Counted from the first letter of the stretch, positions 32,329 to 43,976 are shown. The stretch: DNA of 64,000 nucleotides from Thalassia testudinum (GCA_037157565.1 JAZHRO010000073.1:11290501-11354500); one strand, 5' to 3'. The notes: generated by a model not told the origin, from the sequence alone. Program-made: numbers and translations.

Positions 32329-34062
32329 GTGGTGAAGAGGAGGTCACGGAGGGGTATGGCGCTGGTGCGTTGCTTCAAGTGCCTCGGGAAGGGGCACTTC
32401 GCGGAGGGCTATAGGGAGCCATTGAGGTGTCTGCGGTGCAGAGGTCTTGGACACAGGCGAGCACGGTGCCACCTCCGGGAGTCTACCGTTGGAGTTTCTG
32501 TGGGGAGGGCGAGGGTGTTTCCACCTCCACCGGAGGGGGCGCCTCTCGTAGAGGTTGAAGCGCTATGGTCGGAAGAGATCAGGGCCCTGAAGGGGAGCTT
32601 GGCGGCGGCCTTGGTCGCTGTGGTGTTGGAAGGGGAGGTGGGACTGGGGAACCTAAGAAGGGCGGTTTCATCGTTCTTGGGGATCGGAAGAGGTGCCTTT
32701 GGAGTTGTCTCTTGGGAGCTGTTGCTTGGTGCTATTGGGGCTTGGACTGGTACTGCTACGGTGCTTGGCATTCAAGGAGATGTTGTGTGGCCGAGGAGTG
32801 GTGAGGTGGAGGTGACTGGTGAGGTCGAATGGGACTGTGGAGGAGCGCCCACCGGTTGGTGCGAGGTAGAGGGTGGTGATTGAGGGGATTCCTCTCTTCC
32901 TCCGTACGGTGCAGGTGGCGGCGACGGTGGTTGCTTCGTTTGCAAGGCTCCAGACCTACGATGGACTTGGCTTGAGATTAGAGGACCTATCGAGGTTCGG
33001 GGCGTGGGTGGAGATGAGGCCATGGATGCAGATCGTGGAGAAGATGATCTTGAGATGGGGGAGATCCTCCTGCTTGGTTCGGGTCTCGCGAGAGGTCGGG
33101 AGACCTATATCCTTCGTTGATGCGGTGGCTGGTGAATCATGGCGTCGGAGCTGGCTCACAAGCAGGCCGAGGGCCGATCATTTATGGGAAGATGAAGGAA
33201 CGTAGAGATGATTGCGTGATCGTTGCGATCCCCGCGATACAATCGATGGCAGACGAGTGGGTGATGGATTTGAGTGAAACTGCGAGATTTGCGGCAGAAG
33301 GTTTGAAGTGTTTTACAATGCTAAAGACGAGGGACCCCGCTGACGTGGATCGACTTTTAATGGCGCGTCCTCTTGGCGGACCTGGGTTGGGTGGATCGGA
33401 TCTGGAGTCGGGGAAAGATGGTTTTGGGGGGGCTTCTGGGTCAAGCTCCTCCTCCCGCGAGGGTTTGGGGTGGGCTCTGAATGGTGGAAGCGGTTGGATG
33501 AACCTGGAGATGGGCCCTTGATGCGATCTCTATCGGGTCGACTGAGTGGCGACGGGCGATGCGGATGGGACGGCGCTGCGCCTGCAGAGGTGGAAGCTGA
33601 GGAAGATTTTGGCACAGCGGCTCACATAGAAGCCGAGGTGGACTTATCAGAGATGGAGGGCTAAGACCCCTCCGACTGAGAGCGAGGTGGGGAGCAACCA
33701 GCTTCGGGGGAAGGTGTTGGCGAAGGTGGTGGTCGGCGGCACTGTGCCAATTGGTGGGAGAAGTGGAAGATCGGTGGAGGACTCGATGGGAGGCGGAGGT
33801 AGCGCGGGGTGTGCTGGGATGGTGGTGGTGCTAGCAGCCAGCGAGGGGCTGGGGCTAGAGGGGATGCAGGGGCTGAGGAGGGTCCGACGGAGTTGGGGGT
33901 GGCTGAAGAGAGGGTGGTGTGAGTTGGGGAGGTGAATGTCCCGCTGGTGGGGGAGCAGGTGTAGCGGGGACAATTGGGTTGGCCTGTGGAGCTAGAGGAA
34001 GGGGAGGTTGACAGGGTGGCTACAGAGGTGGGCTTTAGGCGCACGATGCAACTTGGAGTCTC
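32329..34062 (+). pseudogene. LINE ORF1 remnant (zinc-knuckle RNA-binding protein)
   Basis: Would bind LINE RNA. Frame 32329-32883: two zinc knuckles near residues 14-50, RCFKCLGKGHFAEGY (last Cys replaced by Tyr) and RCLRCRGLGHRRARC (intact CX2CX4HX4C). A second open piece (32873-33205) contains VIEGIPLFLRTVQVAATVV, like the DUF4283-type RNA-binding fold of plant LINEs, and a third (33117-33521) follows. Three frames in sequence show at least two frameshifts; 33530-34060 is Gly-rich and unclear. The long minus-strand frames opposite are codon-bias shadows. The start upstream of the knuckles (32199-32328) looks truncated. Confidence 0.75.
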
Positions 34063-34772
34063 TTGAGCTTCTCCATGACTAAGGTCCTCTCATGGAATGT
34101 GAGGGGGTTGAATGACCCCTCCAGACGGGCAGCGTTGTGTGGTTATATTCAGAGGTGGGGACCTGAGGTGGTGTTTCTCCAGGAGACCAAGTGGGGGACC
34201 TGTGACCAGAGACTGTGGAGGGAGGTGGGGGGTAGTGGCATTGGGGAATTCTTGGCCCTTGACGTGGTTGGAAGAGCTGGTGGGATTGTTGTTGGGTGGA
34301 AGGGAGATTCCTTCTCCTTGTTGGACTCAACGGTCGGTTCCCATGTTGTTACGATCAAGTTACAGAGGCGTCGGGACAACCTTTGCATGATCTTCTCCTC
34401 GATCTATGGTCCGAATGATAGTATGCGGAGGCAAGCTATGTGGGAGGAATTAGTTCAAGTCATGACGGCACATTAGGGGACCCTGTGGTTGATTGGAGGC
34501 GATTTTAATGTCACTTTGCTGGTGGAAGATAGGCCGGATGGCCGTGGGGGGGTAGACCAGGGCTTAGAGGACTTTGCAGGTTTTGTTGCTACACAAGGGT
34601 TGGTTGACATGCCGCCCTCTTCTTGCCACTTCACCTGGAAGAGCTCTGGTGGGCAGCGGTCTCGGATTGATAGATTCTTTGTCTCGACAGCGATGGCGGA
34701 GGCTTCCCCTGTGGCGGAGGTCAAACCTCTAGAGCGGTCGTTCTCGAACCACACCCCCTTACTTTGGGTGAC
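34063..34772 (+). pseudogene. LINE endonuclease domain
   Basis: AP-type endonuclease that nicks the target. Begins MSFSMTKVLSWNVRGLND with the catalytic Asn, then FLQETKW with the Glu, SSIYGPND, a TAG at 34474, then IGGDFNVTL with Asp/Asn, SRIDRFFVS and SNHTPLLW with the final His. All the conserved boxes of the family are present, so decay is limited to the one stop. The frame runs directly into 36951 (SNEGWRHGTYF) once the solo LTR and one target copy are removed. Confidence 0.9.
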
Positions 34773-35362
34773 TGATACGGATTTTACGTGGTTTGTAAAA
34801 TATGTCGTTGTAGCGCGCAAAATCGATCAACTCTTAAATTTATATTCCTAGATAGGGGAGTATCTAGGGTCGTCCAAGGAGGCCAAATGTTTGCAAAATT
34901 AATTCTTTTTCTTACAAAATAGATCTCAACTTTCTTTTTAGTATTTTAAACATGTAATTTTTTTTTGTTTTGAAAAGACAAGGGCAAAATGCGAATTGCA
35001 GCAGAAAGTACTAACACCTATAATTGCTTAACTAAAACTTAAGAGATAGATATATCCTCTTCCTAAACTCACTCTAGGCAAGTGGAGGCCTAGAGTAATT
35101 TGGAAGGAGAGGTGAAACAAGTGCTAGAACAAAAACAACAATTGCAATAGAAAGTAAAAAGAAGGCAATTTGATTATCTAGAATTTGTGTTCTTTTCCAA
35201 GACAAGTAGAGGAATGCTTCTACTAGAAATGAAAAAATCTAAAAGAAATAAAAGAAACATAAATCCTCTTGCAAAATTTGGTAAAGAAGGGAGTCTTCTT
35301 GCTCCAAGCCTAGCTGCTCCTTGGCTTGAAAAGAGGGCCTCCTTCTTCTCCTTCCTTGAGAG

Positions 35363-35480
35363 CTCCTCCAAGGTGGATGCTACCACCTTCAATGCCCTCC
35401 TCCAAGGGGTAGGCGTGTACCACCCTCAAAAGCTCCTCCAAGGTGGCGTGGACCACCTTCAAGATCTCCTCCAAAGATCT
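35363..35480. repeat. Minisatellite-like repeat, about 3 copies
   Basis: Imperfect tandem repeats of about 37-40 bp with core CTCCTCCAAGGTGG and TACCACC/GACCACC (for example from 35363, 35395 and 35429), downstream of the TATA box in LTR orientation. Confidence 0.6.
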
Positions 35481-35736
35481 TCCTTGCCTGGCTTCTCCTT
35501 TGGTTGGCGTGACTCAAGAGAGAAGGGAAGAGGGGAAGGCACCAAAGGGACAGAATATCCCCTTAATCTTCTTCTTCTTCTTCTCTCTTGTGAGTGGGCT
35601 CTAGGTAGAATATGAGATTGAATTTGCTAGCCAAGGATAGTTTGAATGGTGGTGGGTAGTAGTCTTTTTATAGGGTAGGATGGGGGGTTAAGGTGACTCT
35701 TGAAATGGAGGGCTAAGATGGGAAGATGGAGGTGGC

Positions 35737-35985
35737 TGGCGCCAACCCAAGGGGTACCATGGGGTGGTTATGGTGGTGAAAGGGCACCTATATTTGGCGC
35801 CAACTATGGGGCTTCTAGAAAATAGGTGAGGTGGATGGTGGAGATGGCTTTAAGGGGAGATGTGTGTTGGAGATGAAGGGGATTTTTGGACGGAAAAGTG
35901 GTGCCAACAAGGGGGTAGTTAGGGTGGTTTTGGCGCCACTTTTAGGTTTCTTTTGGAGGTGGTGGGTAGGCTAGGTTGGCGCCAA
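35737..35985. promoter_or_regulatory. Cluster of TTGGCGCCAA palindromes in U3
   Basis: Copies at 35737-35744 (TGGCGCCA), 35793-35803 (TTTGGCGCCAA), 35928-35937 (TTTGGCGCCA) and 35976-35985 (TTGGCGCCAA), plus a decayed GTGGTGCCAA at 35898-35907. TTTGGCGCC fits the E2F consensus TTTSGCGCS. They lie 65-320 bp upstream of the TATA box. Confidence 0.45.
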
Positions 35986-35989
35986 GTAG

Positions 35990-36735
35990 GTTTAGCTTAT
36001 GTGGAGCTTAAGTGGAGCTAGTTGGTGGAGTTGTTAGGTAGGGTTTTTGGGTGGTACAAGCAAAGGAAACTGGAGCATAGCTAAGCTAAGCTAGATTAGC
36101 TAATGGTGTAGAGGAGGAGGTGTTGGAGCTAGGGTTTGGAGGGAGGAGCTAGTTCTGAAGAATCTGGAGCTGAAGTGGAGCAGGCAGCTGCTGAAGAGGT
36201 CAACATGGGGCTACTCTAGCTGGCTTAGCTTGCTAGTTCTTTGCTAGCTACTAAGCCAAGCTAAAGTGAGCTGGCTTCTGTTGAATGGAGCAGAGGTGAG
36301 CTGGGTCTGGTGCTCCCGGGGAGGATTGAGCTGGTTGAGACAGCTAAGGTAGCTTAGCTCAATTAGCTTGAGCTAAGCTGGGTCCCTGGGAGATGGACTT
36401 GAGCTTCCTGAGCTGGGATGAGTTCTTCAGCTGGCTAGAGTTGAGTGGAGATGGATGTAGCTAGATCTGAGCTAGGGTGAACTCCAGTCAACTTAGTTGA
36501 GCTAGCTAGAGCTCCCTGTGGACTAGTGGGAGCTAAGATGAGTTAGACTTAGCTAAGTTGAGCTGGATCTGAGCTGACTTGAGCTAGGGTGAGCTAAGAT
36601 GAGCACTCTTGAGCTGCCATTCAGCTGAGATTAGCTGAATGGAGCTGGGATGAGCTAACCCTAGTCCACGTAAGCTAGGTTCCAGCTGTGGTGAGCTGGA
36701 TCAAGCTGAGTTCCAGCTAGTCTGAGCTCCTTCTT
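35990..36735. repeat. AGCT-rich low-complexity array
   Basis: About fifty AGCT tetramers in roughly 750 bp by my count (about three expected by chance), mostly as GAGCTGG, GAGCTAG and TAGCTAAG units without a fixed period. It occupies distal U3 of the solo LTR. Confidence 0.75.
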
Positions 36736-36950
36736 CACGAATTGCCTTCTTGAGTGCTAGGGTTTTAGGGATTTATATATCTGTTCATCCCTAACACTCA
36801 CAAAAACACATTAAAACAACAAAAGAAAATGCAATGCATGATCAACCTAGTTAATGCCTAAATGCAGCCCAAAAACCCATTTGCGGAGTAAAATCCTAAG
36901 AGTTAGGTTTGTTTTAGTGCATAAGAATGATGATAAACTGGCGTTTATCA

Positions 36951-38830
36951 GTGTCGAATGAGGGCTGGAGGCATGGAACGTACTTTAAGTTTGATAGAGC
37001 TTGGCTCTTTGAAGAGGGATTCAGGAGGCTAGTGGAAGAGAGATGGACATCTACTCATGTGGAAGGCTCGACAGCTGCTAGGTTGGAAGCTAAGCTACGA
37101 GAGTTGAGGTCCTTCCTCAAGGCCTATAAGAAGAAAATTAAAGAGAAGCGTAGGAAGAGGAAAGATGAAGCCCTCAGTGAGATTGCGAGGCTGGACTTTG
37201 CTGAGGATGTTGGCCTCCTATCCGAAATGGATAGGGTGAACAGAGCAAAGTGCTTGCAAGTGGTGCAAGAGGAAGATTGGAAGGTGGAAGTGGAGTGGAA
37301 GGTGAGATCTAGGCAGAGGTGACTTAGGGAGGGCGATTCTAACACTCGGTATTTTTATTTGGTAGCATCCGGGAGGAGGAGGAACTAGATCGATAGACTG
37401 ATGGTAGAAGGGGAGGAGTTTGTGGGTAGGGAGGCGGTGGGCGGGGCAGCTGCGAGGTACTTCAGGGAGTTCACTTGGAGGAGGCAGGGGGGAAGATGGA
37501 GGTGGTTGGGATCCGAGGTGCCACGAATTAGGGATGCTGAAGCAGAGCACTTGGTTGGGCCATTTGAGGAGGATGAGATTCATAAGGTGATCTGGGGTCT
37601 AAATGCTGATGGTTGTCTAGGTCCGAATGGTTTTTCCGTCTCCTTTTATAAGGAGTTTTGGCCAGTGGTGAAGGATGATGTGGTGCAGGTACCACAGGAG
37701 TCCAGAGAAGGAAATTCGGGCTTCAATAGATTGAAAAAATTTTACTTGTTATTACCGAAGAGGGAGGGAGCAGAGGAGATTTAGGAGTACAGGCCGATAG
37801 CTCTTTCGAATGCTTTTTATCTGATTGTGGATAAGATCTTGGCGAATAGGTTGAGGAAGACCTTGGCAAGGATTATGGATCCGGTACAGACGGCTTTTGT
37901 CACGGGTAGGAACATTTTGGAGGGGTATGTGGTGGCTTCGGAGATCTTGTCTTTTTGGAAGAGGAGTAGGAGGAAGGCTTTCATGTGGAAGGTTGATTTC
38001 AGCAAGGCGTATGACTCGGTGCAGTGGTCTTTCCTTTGGGCCTCTTTGGTGAGGAGGGGATTTCCACCCATGTGGATGAGTGGATGAAAAGATGTGTCAC
38101 CATGATGTCTTTTTCGGTTCTTATCAATGGTAACCCAGTAGGGGGTTGGATCCAACTGAGAAGAGGGGTGAGACAGGGGTGCCCGTTGGCTCCGATGCTT
38201 TTTGTTATAGCGGCATATGCACTTGCGAGGGTGGCGAAAAAATCTTGTGAGAGGAACTTGGTGAGAGGTTTCTCCTTGGGAGATGGGACAAGCATTCCAC
38301 TGCTGCAGTATGAGGATGATACAATTTTCTTTATTGAAGGCAGGGAAGTGGAAGCCAGGAGGATGCAGATTTTGCTTCTATTGTTTGGTGAGGCTTCAGG
38401 TCTGCATATTAACCTGTCCAAATCAAGTTTTGTCCCTTTTAATTTGACGAAGGCGGAGGCGAGGGAGTGCAGCATGGGTCTTGGCACAGAGTAGGAGAAG
38501 CTACCGATCATATACTTAGGCCTACCGCTGACAGATGGTAGAATCTTGGTGTAGGATTGGGCTCCCCTACTAGGGAGGCTGGAGGGGAGGTTGGCAGGGT
38601 GGTCATCCAGGCTTCTGTCGAGGGGTGGAAGACTGGTTTTGCTTAAGGCAGTTTTGGCGGCGATGCCGTCATGTTTCACCTCTATCTTGAAGTTGCCCCA
38701 GCAGGTCGTCAAGAGAATGTTGGGGCTTATGAGGAATTTCTTTCGGTTCAACCAGGGGTTGAATGGGCCTGGTGCTAGGTTGGTGGTGTGGGAAGAGGTT
38801 TGCAAGCCGGTGGAGGAGGGGGGCTTGGGG
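36951..38830 (+). pseudogene. LINE reverse transcriptase
   Basis: Copies LINE RNA at the nick. Open pieces 36927-37322 (the first 24 bases belong to the solo LTR), 37401-37784, 37827-38087, 38024-38494 and 38591-38833 cover the RT in order: Lys/Glu-rich linker, EEDEIHKVIWGLNADGCLGPNGFSVSFYK, MDKILANRLRKTL, QTAFVTGRNI, KVDFSKAYDSV with the first catalytic Asp, RRGVRQGCPLAPMLF, the box YEDD (LQYEDDTIFF) where plant LINEs usually have YADD, and INLSKSSF, YLGLPL, WSSRLLSRGGRLVLLKAV. Stops at 37319, 37387, 37782 and frameshifts near 38024 and 38492 inactivate it. Confidence 0.9.
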
Positions 38831-39720
38831 TGAGGGACTTAGGGAGATCTAATGATAGCCTGCTGGTGAAATGGGTTAGGGGCCTCTTGGAGAACAGGGG
38901 GGATTTGATGAGGAAGGTTTTCAGGGCAGCTTATGGTGGCCCTCTGCATTGGGACCTCCTTCTATCCCCACTGTGGGATGCTTCTCACTTCCTGAAAGAT
39001 CTGTCGACGGTGGCTCCTAAGGTACAGAACTATTTTGTACCGGTGGTGGGGACGGGGGAGGTTTTCAGGTTCTGGCAAGATGATTGGACAGGTCAAGGCC
39101 ACTCTCTAGAAGATTTTTGAGACTTTTCGCTTTGTCCTCGAGTAGAGAGGCATCTGTGGCTGAAGTTTGGGGAGGTGGGTGGTGTCCGTTTTTTGTAGGG
39201 AATCTTTCAGATGCGAGAATTCACGACTTCCAGAGGTTTCTTGAAGAGTTGGAAGGCCTACATTCGGCATTCGGAAATGATATGTTTGGTTGGGATGAAG
39301 GAGATTTCTCGGTGAGGGCTGCATACAGGAGATTGTCCGACGGGGGTCCCACTGGTGATTTGGATCTGGTGAGAGATTGCAGACAGGTTTGGAAGGCGGC
39401 TTGTCCTTTGAAGGTCAAGATTTTTGTGTAGCTGCTTAGGAGGAGAAGGCTCATGACTAGGGTGTTGAGGGCGAGATGGGCTCCTAGGAAGAATAAGGTC
39501 TGCCGTTTATGTGGAGGTTACGATGAGGATGTCGACCACCTTTTCTTCTCTTGCCCGTTTGTCTCACAGATTTGGAGCCGTGTGGGAGAGGGATGGTGGA
39601 GTTGTCGATCTTTTAATGATTTTTGGAGCAGTTATAGAGGCAGAGGAGGCAACGCTAGGTAGAATGCCTTCCATACGAAGAAGAAGAGGGCCAGACCATT
39701 GGCGGTCCTCTAGGGTGTCT
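38831..39720 (+). pseudogene. LINE C-terminal region with zf-RVT zinc finger
   Basis: Continuation of ORF2 in several frames: GVRDLGRSNDSLLVKWVRG and FRFWQDDWTG (38788-39120), FSVRAAYRRLSDG and VWKAACPLKVKIFV (39084-39431), then MTRVLRARWAPRKNKVCRLC and DEDVDHLFFSCPF (39453-39662), the CX2C...HX4C zinc-binding motif of plant LINE ORF2 ends. Remnants such as GVWLGRNDVVFRGK continue to about 39765, then 3' untranslated sequence to 39941. Confidence 0.85.
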
Positions 39721-39950
39721 GGTTAGGAAGGAATGATGTCGTCTTTAGAGGGAAGAGCCCTTATGTGGAGAATTTTGTGGAGTCTTTTTTTGCTTTGATT
39801 AAGCTTTGGAATGAGTCCTTGTGAGTGAGGGGTCTTTGTGGTTGTCCCTTGATATGGTGTTGGCTGGATAGCTTTCTCTTTTAATATATTTGGGTAGTTA
39901 TCATTTTGGATAACTACCCTTTCCTTTTTCAAGAAAAACTTCACAGAGAG

Positions 39951-40376
39951 GAGAGTAACACGCGCTAAGTTTAATGCCTTCAGCTAGGCATAAAATACAA
40001 ACAAAGAAGAGGTTAAGAATTCACAGTTACGAGTCAGAATCAGAATTAAAATATTAATCCTTAAACCCATCAGTAGAAGATGCCCACAGATGTGAACCAA
40101 GTTATGGTGTAGACCCATGCCCCAGGGTTGAGTGGTTCTAAGGTTTTGGATGAAAATCACCCAGAATTGAAGATTATTGAAGATTATTGAAGGTTCTAAG
40201 GCTGAGCTCGCGGTTTGGTGGTGTGTAACCCAAGACTAAAGTGGCAGACAATGGGTAGATTTGATTCACTAAAGTTGAGTGTCTACTTATAGTTCAGCTC
40301 AGGAAGATAGTCAATTATTCCAAGCTTGGGTTGCACATCAAAGATATAATAAGGGTCCTTGTAGAAAGTAGGTAGT
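39951..40376 (-). other. A2 internal segment between LINE and B+
   Basis: Resumes A2 after the LINE (TTTAATGCCTTCAGCTAGGC, matching 28968 in A1 and 14890 in element 2). Bases 40283-40376 are the C-terminal end of the A2 acidic-protein gene, closed by a TAG at 40283-40285 on the minus strand; the rest is 3' leader. Confidence 0.65.
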
Positions 40377-41227
40377 TGATGATAACATCATCATCAGCTA
40401 TATCTAGCTTTAATTAGTCATATTCCATTAATAAATGCTTCTACATAACTGCCAAAGGATCGTAATTCACTGCACATCCTTTCTGAGAGTTTAAATGAAA
40501 CCAAGGTAAAAATTGTAATTTTACCATCATATCATTAATGTAGTACAATCATGGGTTTTCTCAAGGATTTATTAAAGGTCAAATATGCATTAAAAGTATA
40601 ATAAGAGAGTCCGTGCAGACAGAAATAGGTTTTCATGCGTTATGAAAATTAAATGACATCTGAAACCCTAAAAGTAGACCTGCTTAATTCATTGAGGTTT
40701 TGTTCAGGATAAAATTCACATAAACCCTCTAAAAATCATAGAAAAATATTCTCTAGGATTTGGCATCTTTGATTTGACCAATGGAATCCATTTTGACTTA
40801 AAACAGAGTCTCAAACAGATAGTTGCCCTAATTTATGTTTCTACACAATTTACCCAATCAAACTTGGTCAAAACCTAAATCCGACTTCACCATCAGATTC
40901 CTGATCTCCAAATTAGGTTTGTACTAAAATTTGGGCCTAATCAGAGATCACCTTGAACTAGTTTGCATTTTAGTATAGTTTGACTCTTTTTCTCTTACTT
41001 AAACCCCTAGCTTTCAAAAATCTATTGCAATCAGGTCCCTAACTATATCATAATTCTTTGCAAAAAGGTCCTCCCACCTTTTTTGGAAGGTCAGACCTTC
41101 ATCGTCGTGTTTCAAGCGAGAATTTCTCGCTCGATTCTCAATCAATCAGTCTCATATTTTAATTAGAGATTCCTTGAGGAATTTGCTTTCAATCAAACCT
41201 GACTTTGGACTCCAATTCTTTCCCAAT

Positions 41228-41333
41228 CTCCCATGCGAATGCATGGGAGATGTGGGTATCCCACATGTGCAAGAAGCTCAGAGTTTGCAAGCTTGTTTCC
41301 AAGCTTGGAACTCCATCCTATGCCCTATAAAAC
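41228..41333 (+). promoter_or_regulatory. B-type LTR promoter with three inverted repeats
   Basis: Upstream of TATAAAAC (41326-41333): CTCCCATGC/GCATGGGAG with GAAT loop (41228-41249), ATGTGGG/CCCACAT (41250-41266) and the palindrome TTCCAAGCTTGGAA (41297-41310). The 3' LTR repeats this at 50129-50150, 50151-50167, 50198-50211 and TATA 50227-50234. Confidence 0.65.
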
Positions 41334-42547
41334 CACGCCCAATGCAAGGTCATGCTCCTTAGCTAGGTTTTGGCCCAAACCCTCTTCAAACTACCTCTTT
41401 GGCCTCCTCCGCCCTAGCTCCGGTGAGCCTCCTCCTCCGTTGTCCTATGGCCTCCTAACAGCTAAATTGGGAGTGTGTCCTTCCTCCCTGACTTCCTCTG
41501 CCTCTTGATGGTCAACTCAGAGGCACCCTAGCCCCTTCTTCCTCGCCGTCTCCCTCCTCAGAGATATCCTTCATCCTCAGCGATGGCCAACCACAGCTGA
41601 TGCCATCCTTCCTCCCTTCGTCCATTAATTAGCTCAACTTCCTCCCCTTTCTAGACTTCATTCAACCCCTTCTTAACCTAATTCGAACACCGCTCTGCCT
41701 TCCACTCCGTCATCTTCCACACGATCGGTCGAGCTCCGGCGAAGCCTCTCGTACTCCACAATCCACCAAACTCCATGCCGCAACTCCCAAAAGCATCACC
41801 GCGCTCCCACCTACAAAAGCCCTAAACCTATTTAGCGTATTACCCACTCCATCACACCCCCAAACACCACCACCTATGCACCACCTTCCCGAGGTCGTCA
41901 GACCACCACAACCACTTTCACTCCACAAAAAGACCACCACTGCACTCTTCGACGACCGACGAAGCTTCTGAGCCAATTTAATTGGGCCAGCAGCCCATGT
42001 TCTTGCTTTTTAGATGATCGTCGAACCTCTGCCGCTGCCTCGACTCTACCGACCTCATCCGCAGTCCTTCGGCCATGATACCTCCAGGAAACACCCTCAA
42101 GTAACATGGTTTACTCCTAGGTGCATCTCCAGGTGCCCAATCAACGCCTACATTCGAACCTGCTGCCTGAATTGGACCCTCTGCCATCTACTGCTCGCAT
42201 GCAAAGACTGTGGGACAATTAGTCCCACATTGTGAAGATTGGAGCTGCCTACGCGAAATAAAGGAAATTTCTTCCCTCGATCCCTTTCCCAAGTCATAGG
42301 GGTTGGGTCCCCTTCACCTTGCACCTGCTTACCCGAGCTCATTGCTCACCTGCGATCACGGCCGTAGGCATATGCCCAGATCTGGTTATTGTTCCTACCC
42401 GATTACCTGGTTAACCCCGGGTCTTTGAGATAGAGAAGAGAAATAGAGTAATTGTGAGGAGAGAGGGGGGGTTTTTCTCTTCAGAGTTCTCAACCCTTAA
42501 TCGCTGAAGGACCTTTGTGCTTGAAGGGAGGAAAGAGAAATGCTGAA

Positions 42548-43976
42548 TAATATAGACACACCTATTTAGGTTAAAATGCCTATTCATGCATGCTCCTAGA
42601 CTTAGATTTGCATTTCATGTTATAAATATTGCATAGCATGCATCATTTTGCATTTAGAGTAGGTTTATATATTTTAAATTATGGTCAGGAGAGAAGAAGA
42701 CTTATTTCAAGGCCTCGAATGGATGATCGGATCATACAGATCTAATTAGGAAGACGATCAGAGTCTAACGCCTCTGAAATCATCTAGATCGAAGAACCGT
42801 AGCTTCATACGAAGTCCTAAGAAGATCAACAGCCAGGGGGAAATGCGACATCCATACGGATTTTGGATGGAAAATCTGATCATACAGATGGATTTGAAGC
42901 GACGATTGCAGTCCAACAGCACAGGAATCATCTCGATCTGAGCACCGTGGCACCCTTTACAAAAGAAAGAAGAATCGATGGCCCAGATGGTGCCACGTGG
43001 TGCCATCCAGGCCGCCCAACGTTGGCTAGCAATAGTGCACGTGCATAGCCGCAGCCACGCGCATGCATGGGTGCGTGAAGCACGCGCCAGTGGAGCAGGC
43101 GCCAATGGGGCGGGCGCGGATCTTCAGCGATGCGGGCCTTTAGTGACACTTGCAGCCATCACTAATGGTCTGTGCACGCCAGAAAGAGGAATTGAAGGCT
43201 GGACCTTCAGCGACAGCTGCAGCGACGTTTATGGATGTCAGTAATGACCCAGATGCAAATTTGTTCTTCCTCCACTATAAAAGGACTTACTCACCACCAT
43301 TTCAAGTGATCTCTTCCTTTCTTTCTCTCACCACCTACAAAGCTCTAGAGAGATCTTGTCCCAAGCTCGGGATGCTTCTCTAGAGTAGAAAATCAATTAG
43401 TTTTCCCTCCCCTCATTTCCATTCGTGGAGCATCCCGTGGTCATCCTCTCAGCGCCCTTTGGGAAGAAGATCCTCGCCTTGACGTCATCTTGCCCCATCC
43501 TCTACCCTCCAACTCCGTCCTCCTTCGTCCCGTTCCTCACCACCTTCCAGGCGACGTTAGAGTGAGTCGTCCTCCGAGCAACTGTCGAGGGGGATTTCTC
43601 TCACCTCATTCTATCTTTTTACGCTTTCGTAGTGTAGATTTTTCGCTTTCATAGTGTAACAAACAATTCTTCATGAATAGATGATTGTTTCTCTCTCTCT
43701 CTCTCTCTTTCTCCCTCTCTCTTATTTTTGCAAGTAGATAAAGTTTTCATTGACTGATCTCTTGCTTGCTAAAAATACCAAAAAAAATTAGAAGACAAAA
43801 ACGAAATAAACAAATAAAAAGAGAAACACGGTTTTTCAAAACCAAACGTTCGCCTCCCCGTGTTCAACCCGGGACTCCCTTAGAGTTTCGGTATAAATTT
43901 TATCTGATCACGAGTTTTGCAACTACGACGACGGGCTTGTAACCCTGATTTCAAACTTGCGAAACACGTGCAATCA
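42548..43976 (+). repeat. Solo LTR of the element 2/A group
   Basis: 1429 bp with perfect 5-bp duplication CTGAA (42543-42547 and 43977-43981); the uninterrupted target is seen at about 50933. It begins TAATATAGACACACC (G-to-A change in the TG start) and ends GTGCAATCA. GCATGCATCATTTTGCATTTAGAGTAG (42636-42662), GTGAC/GTCAC repeats at 43110-43245 and a TATA box at 43276-43283 show the family. Confidence 0.85.

Larger units (their letters stand above)
34773..36950 (-). repeat. Solo LTR with AGCT array and GGCGCC palindromes
   Basis: 2178 bp, TGATACGG to GTTTATCA, flanked by GTGAC (34768-34772) and GTGTC (36951-36955), a 5-bp duplication with one change. The LINE frame is restored when it is removed with one copy. 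Minus orientation by the GTCGTTGTAGCGCGC and GGGAGTATCTAGG features near its plus-strand start and a TATAAAAAGAC box at 35664-35674. The U3 end is a perfect hairpin TGATAAAC/GTTTATCA (36931-36950). No internal coding region, so recombination between two LTRs removed the element. Open frames in it (35174-35615) are not supported. Confidence 0.8.
32199..39941 (+). mobile_element. L1-type LINE, 5' truncated, inserted in A2
   Basis: Flanked by the 9-bp direct repeat CACAGAGAG (32190-32198 and 39942-39950). ORF1 with zinc knuckles, an endonuclease, reverse transcriptase and a C-terminal zinc finger follow in the order of plant L1 elements. A solo LTR (34773-36950) sits in the endonuclease/RT linker; without it the LINE is about 5.6 kb. 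Many frameshifts. The 3' end is AAGAAAAACTT with no long A tail. Confidence 0.9.

Noticed and set aside
32409..34390. Long Pro/Ser-rich minus-strand frames opposite LINE ORF1 and endonuclease
   Set aside because: They mirror the GC-rich codon use of the plus-strand LINE, which has recognisable domains; no independent motif.
35737..35985. TGGCGCC sites as primer-binding sites
   Set aside because: They occur several times inside one LTR, in both directions, and not next to an LTR end.
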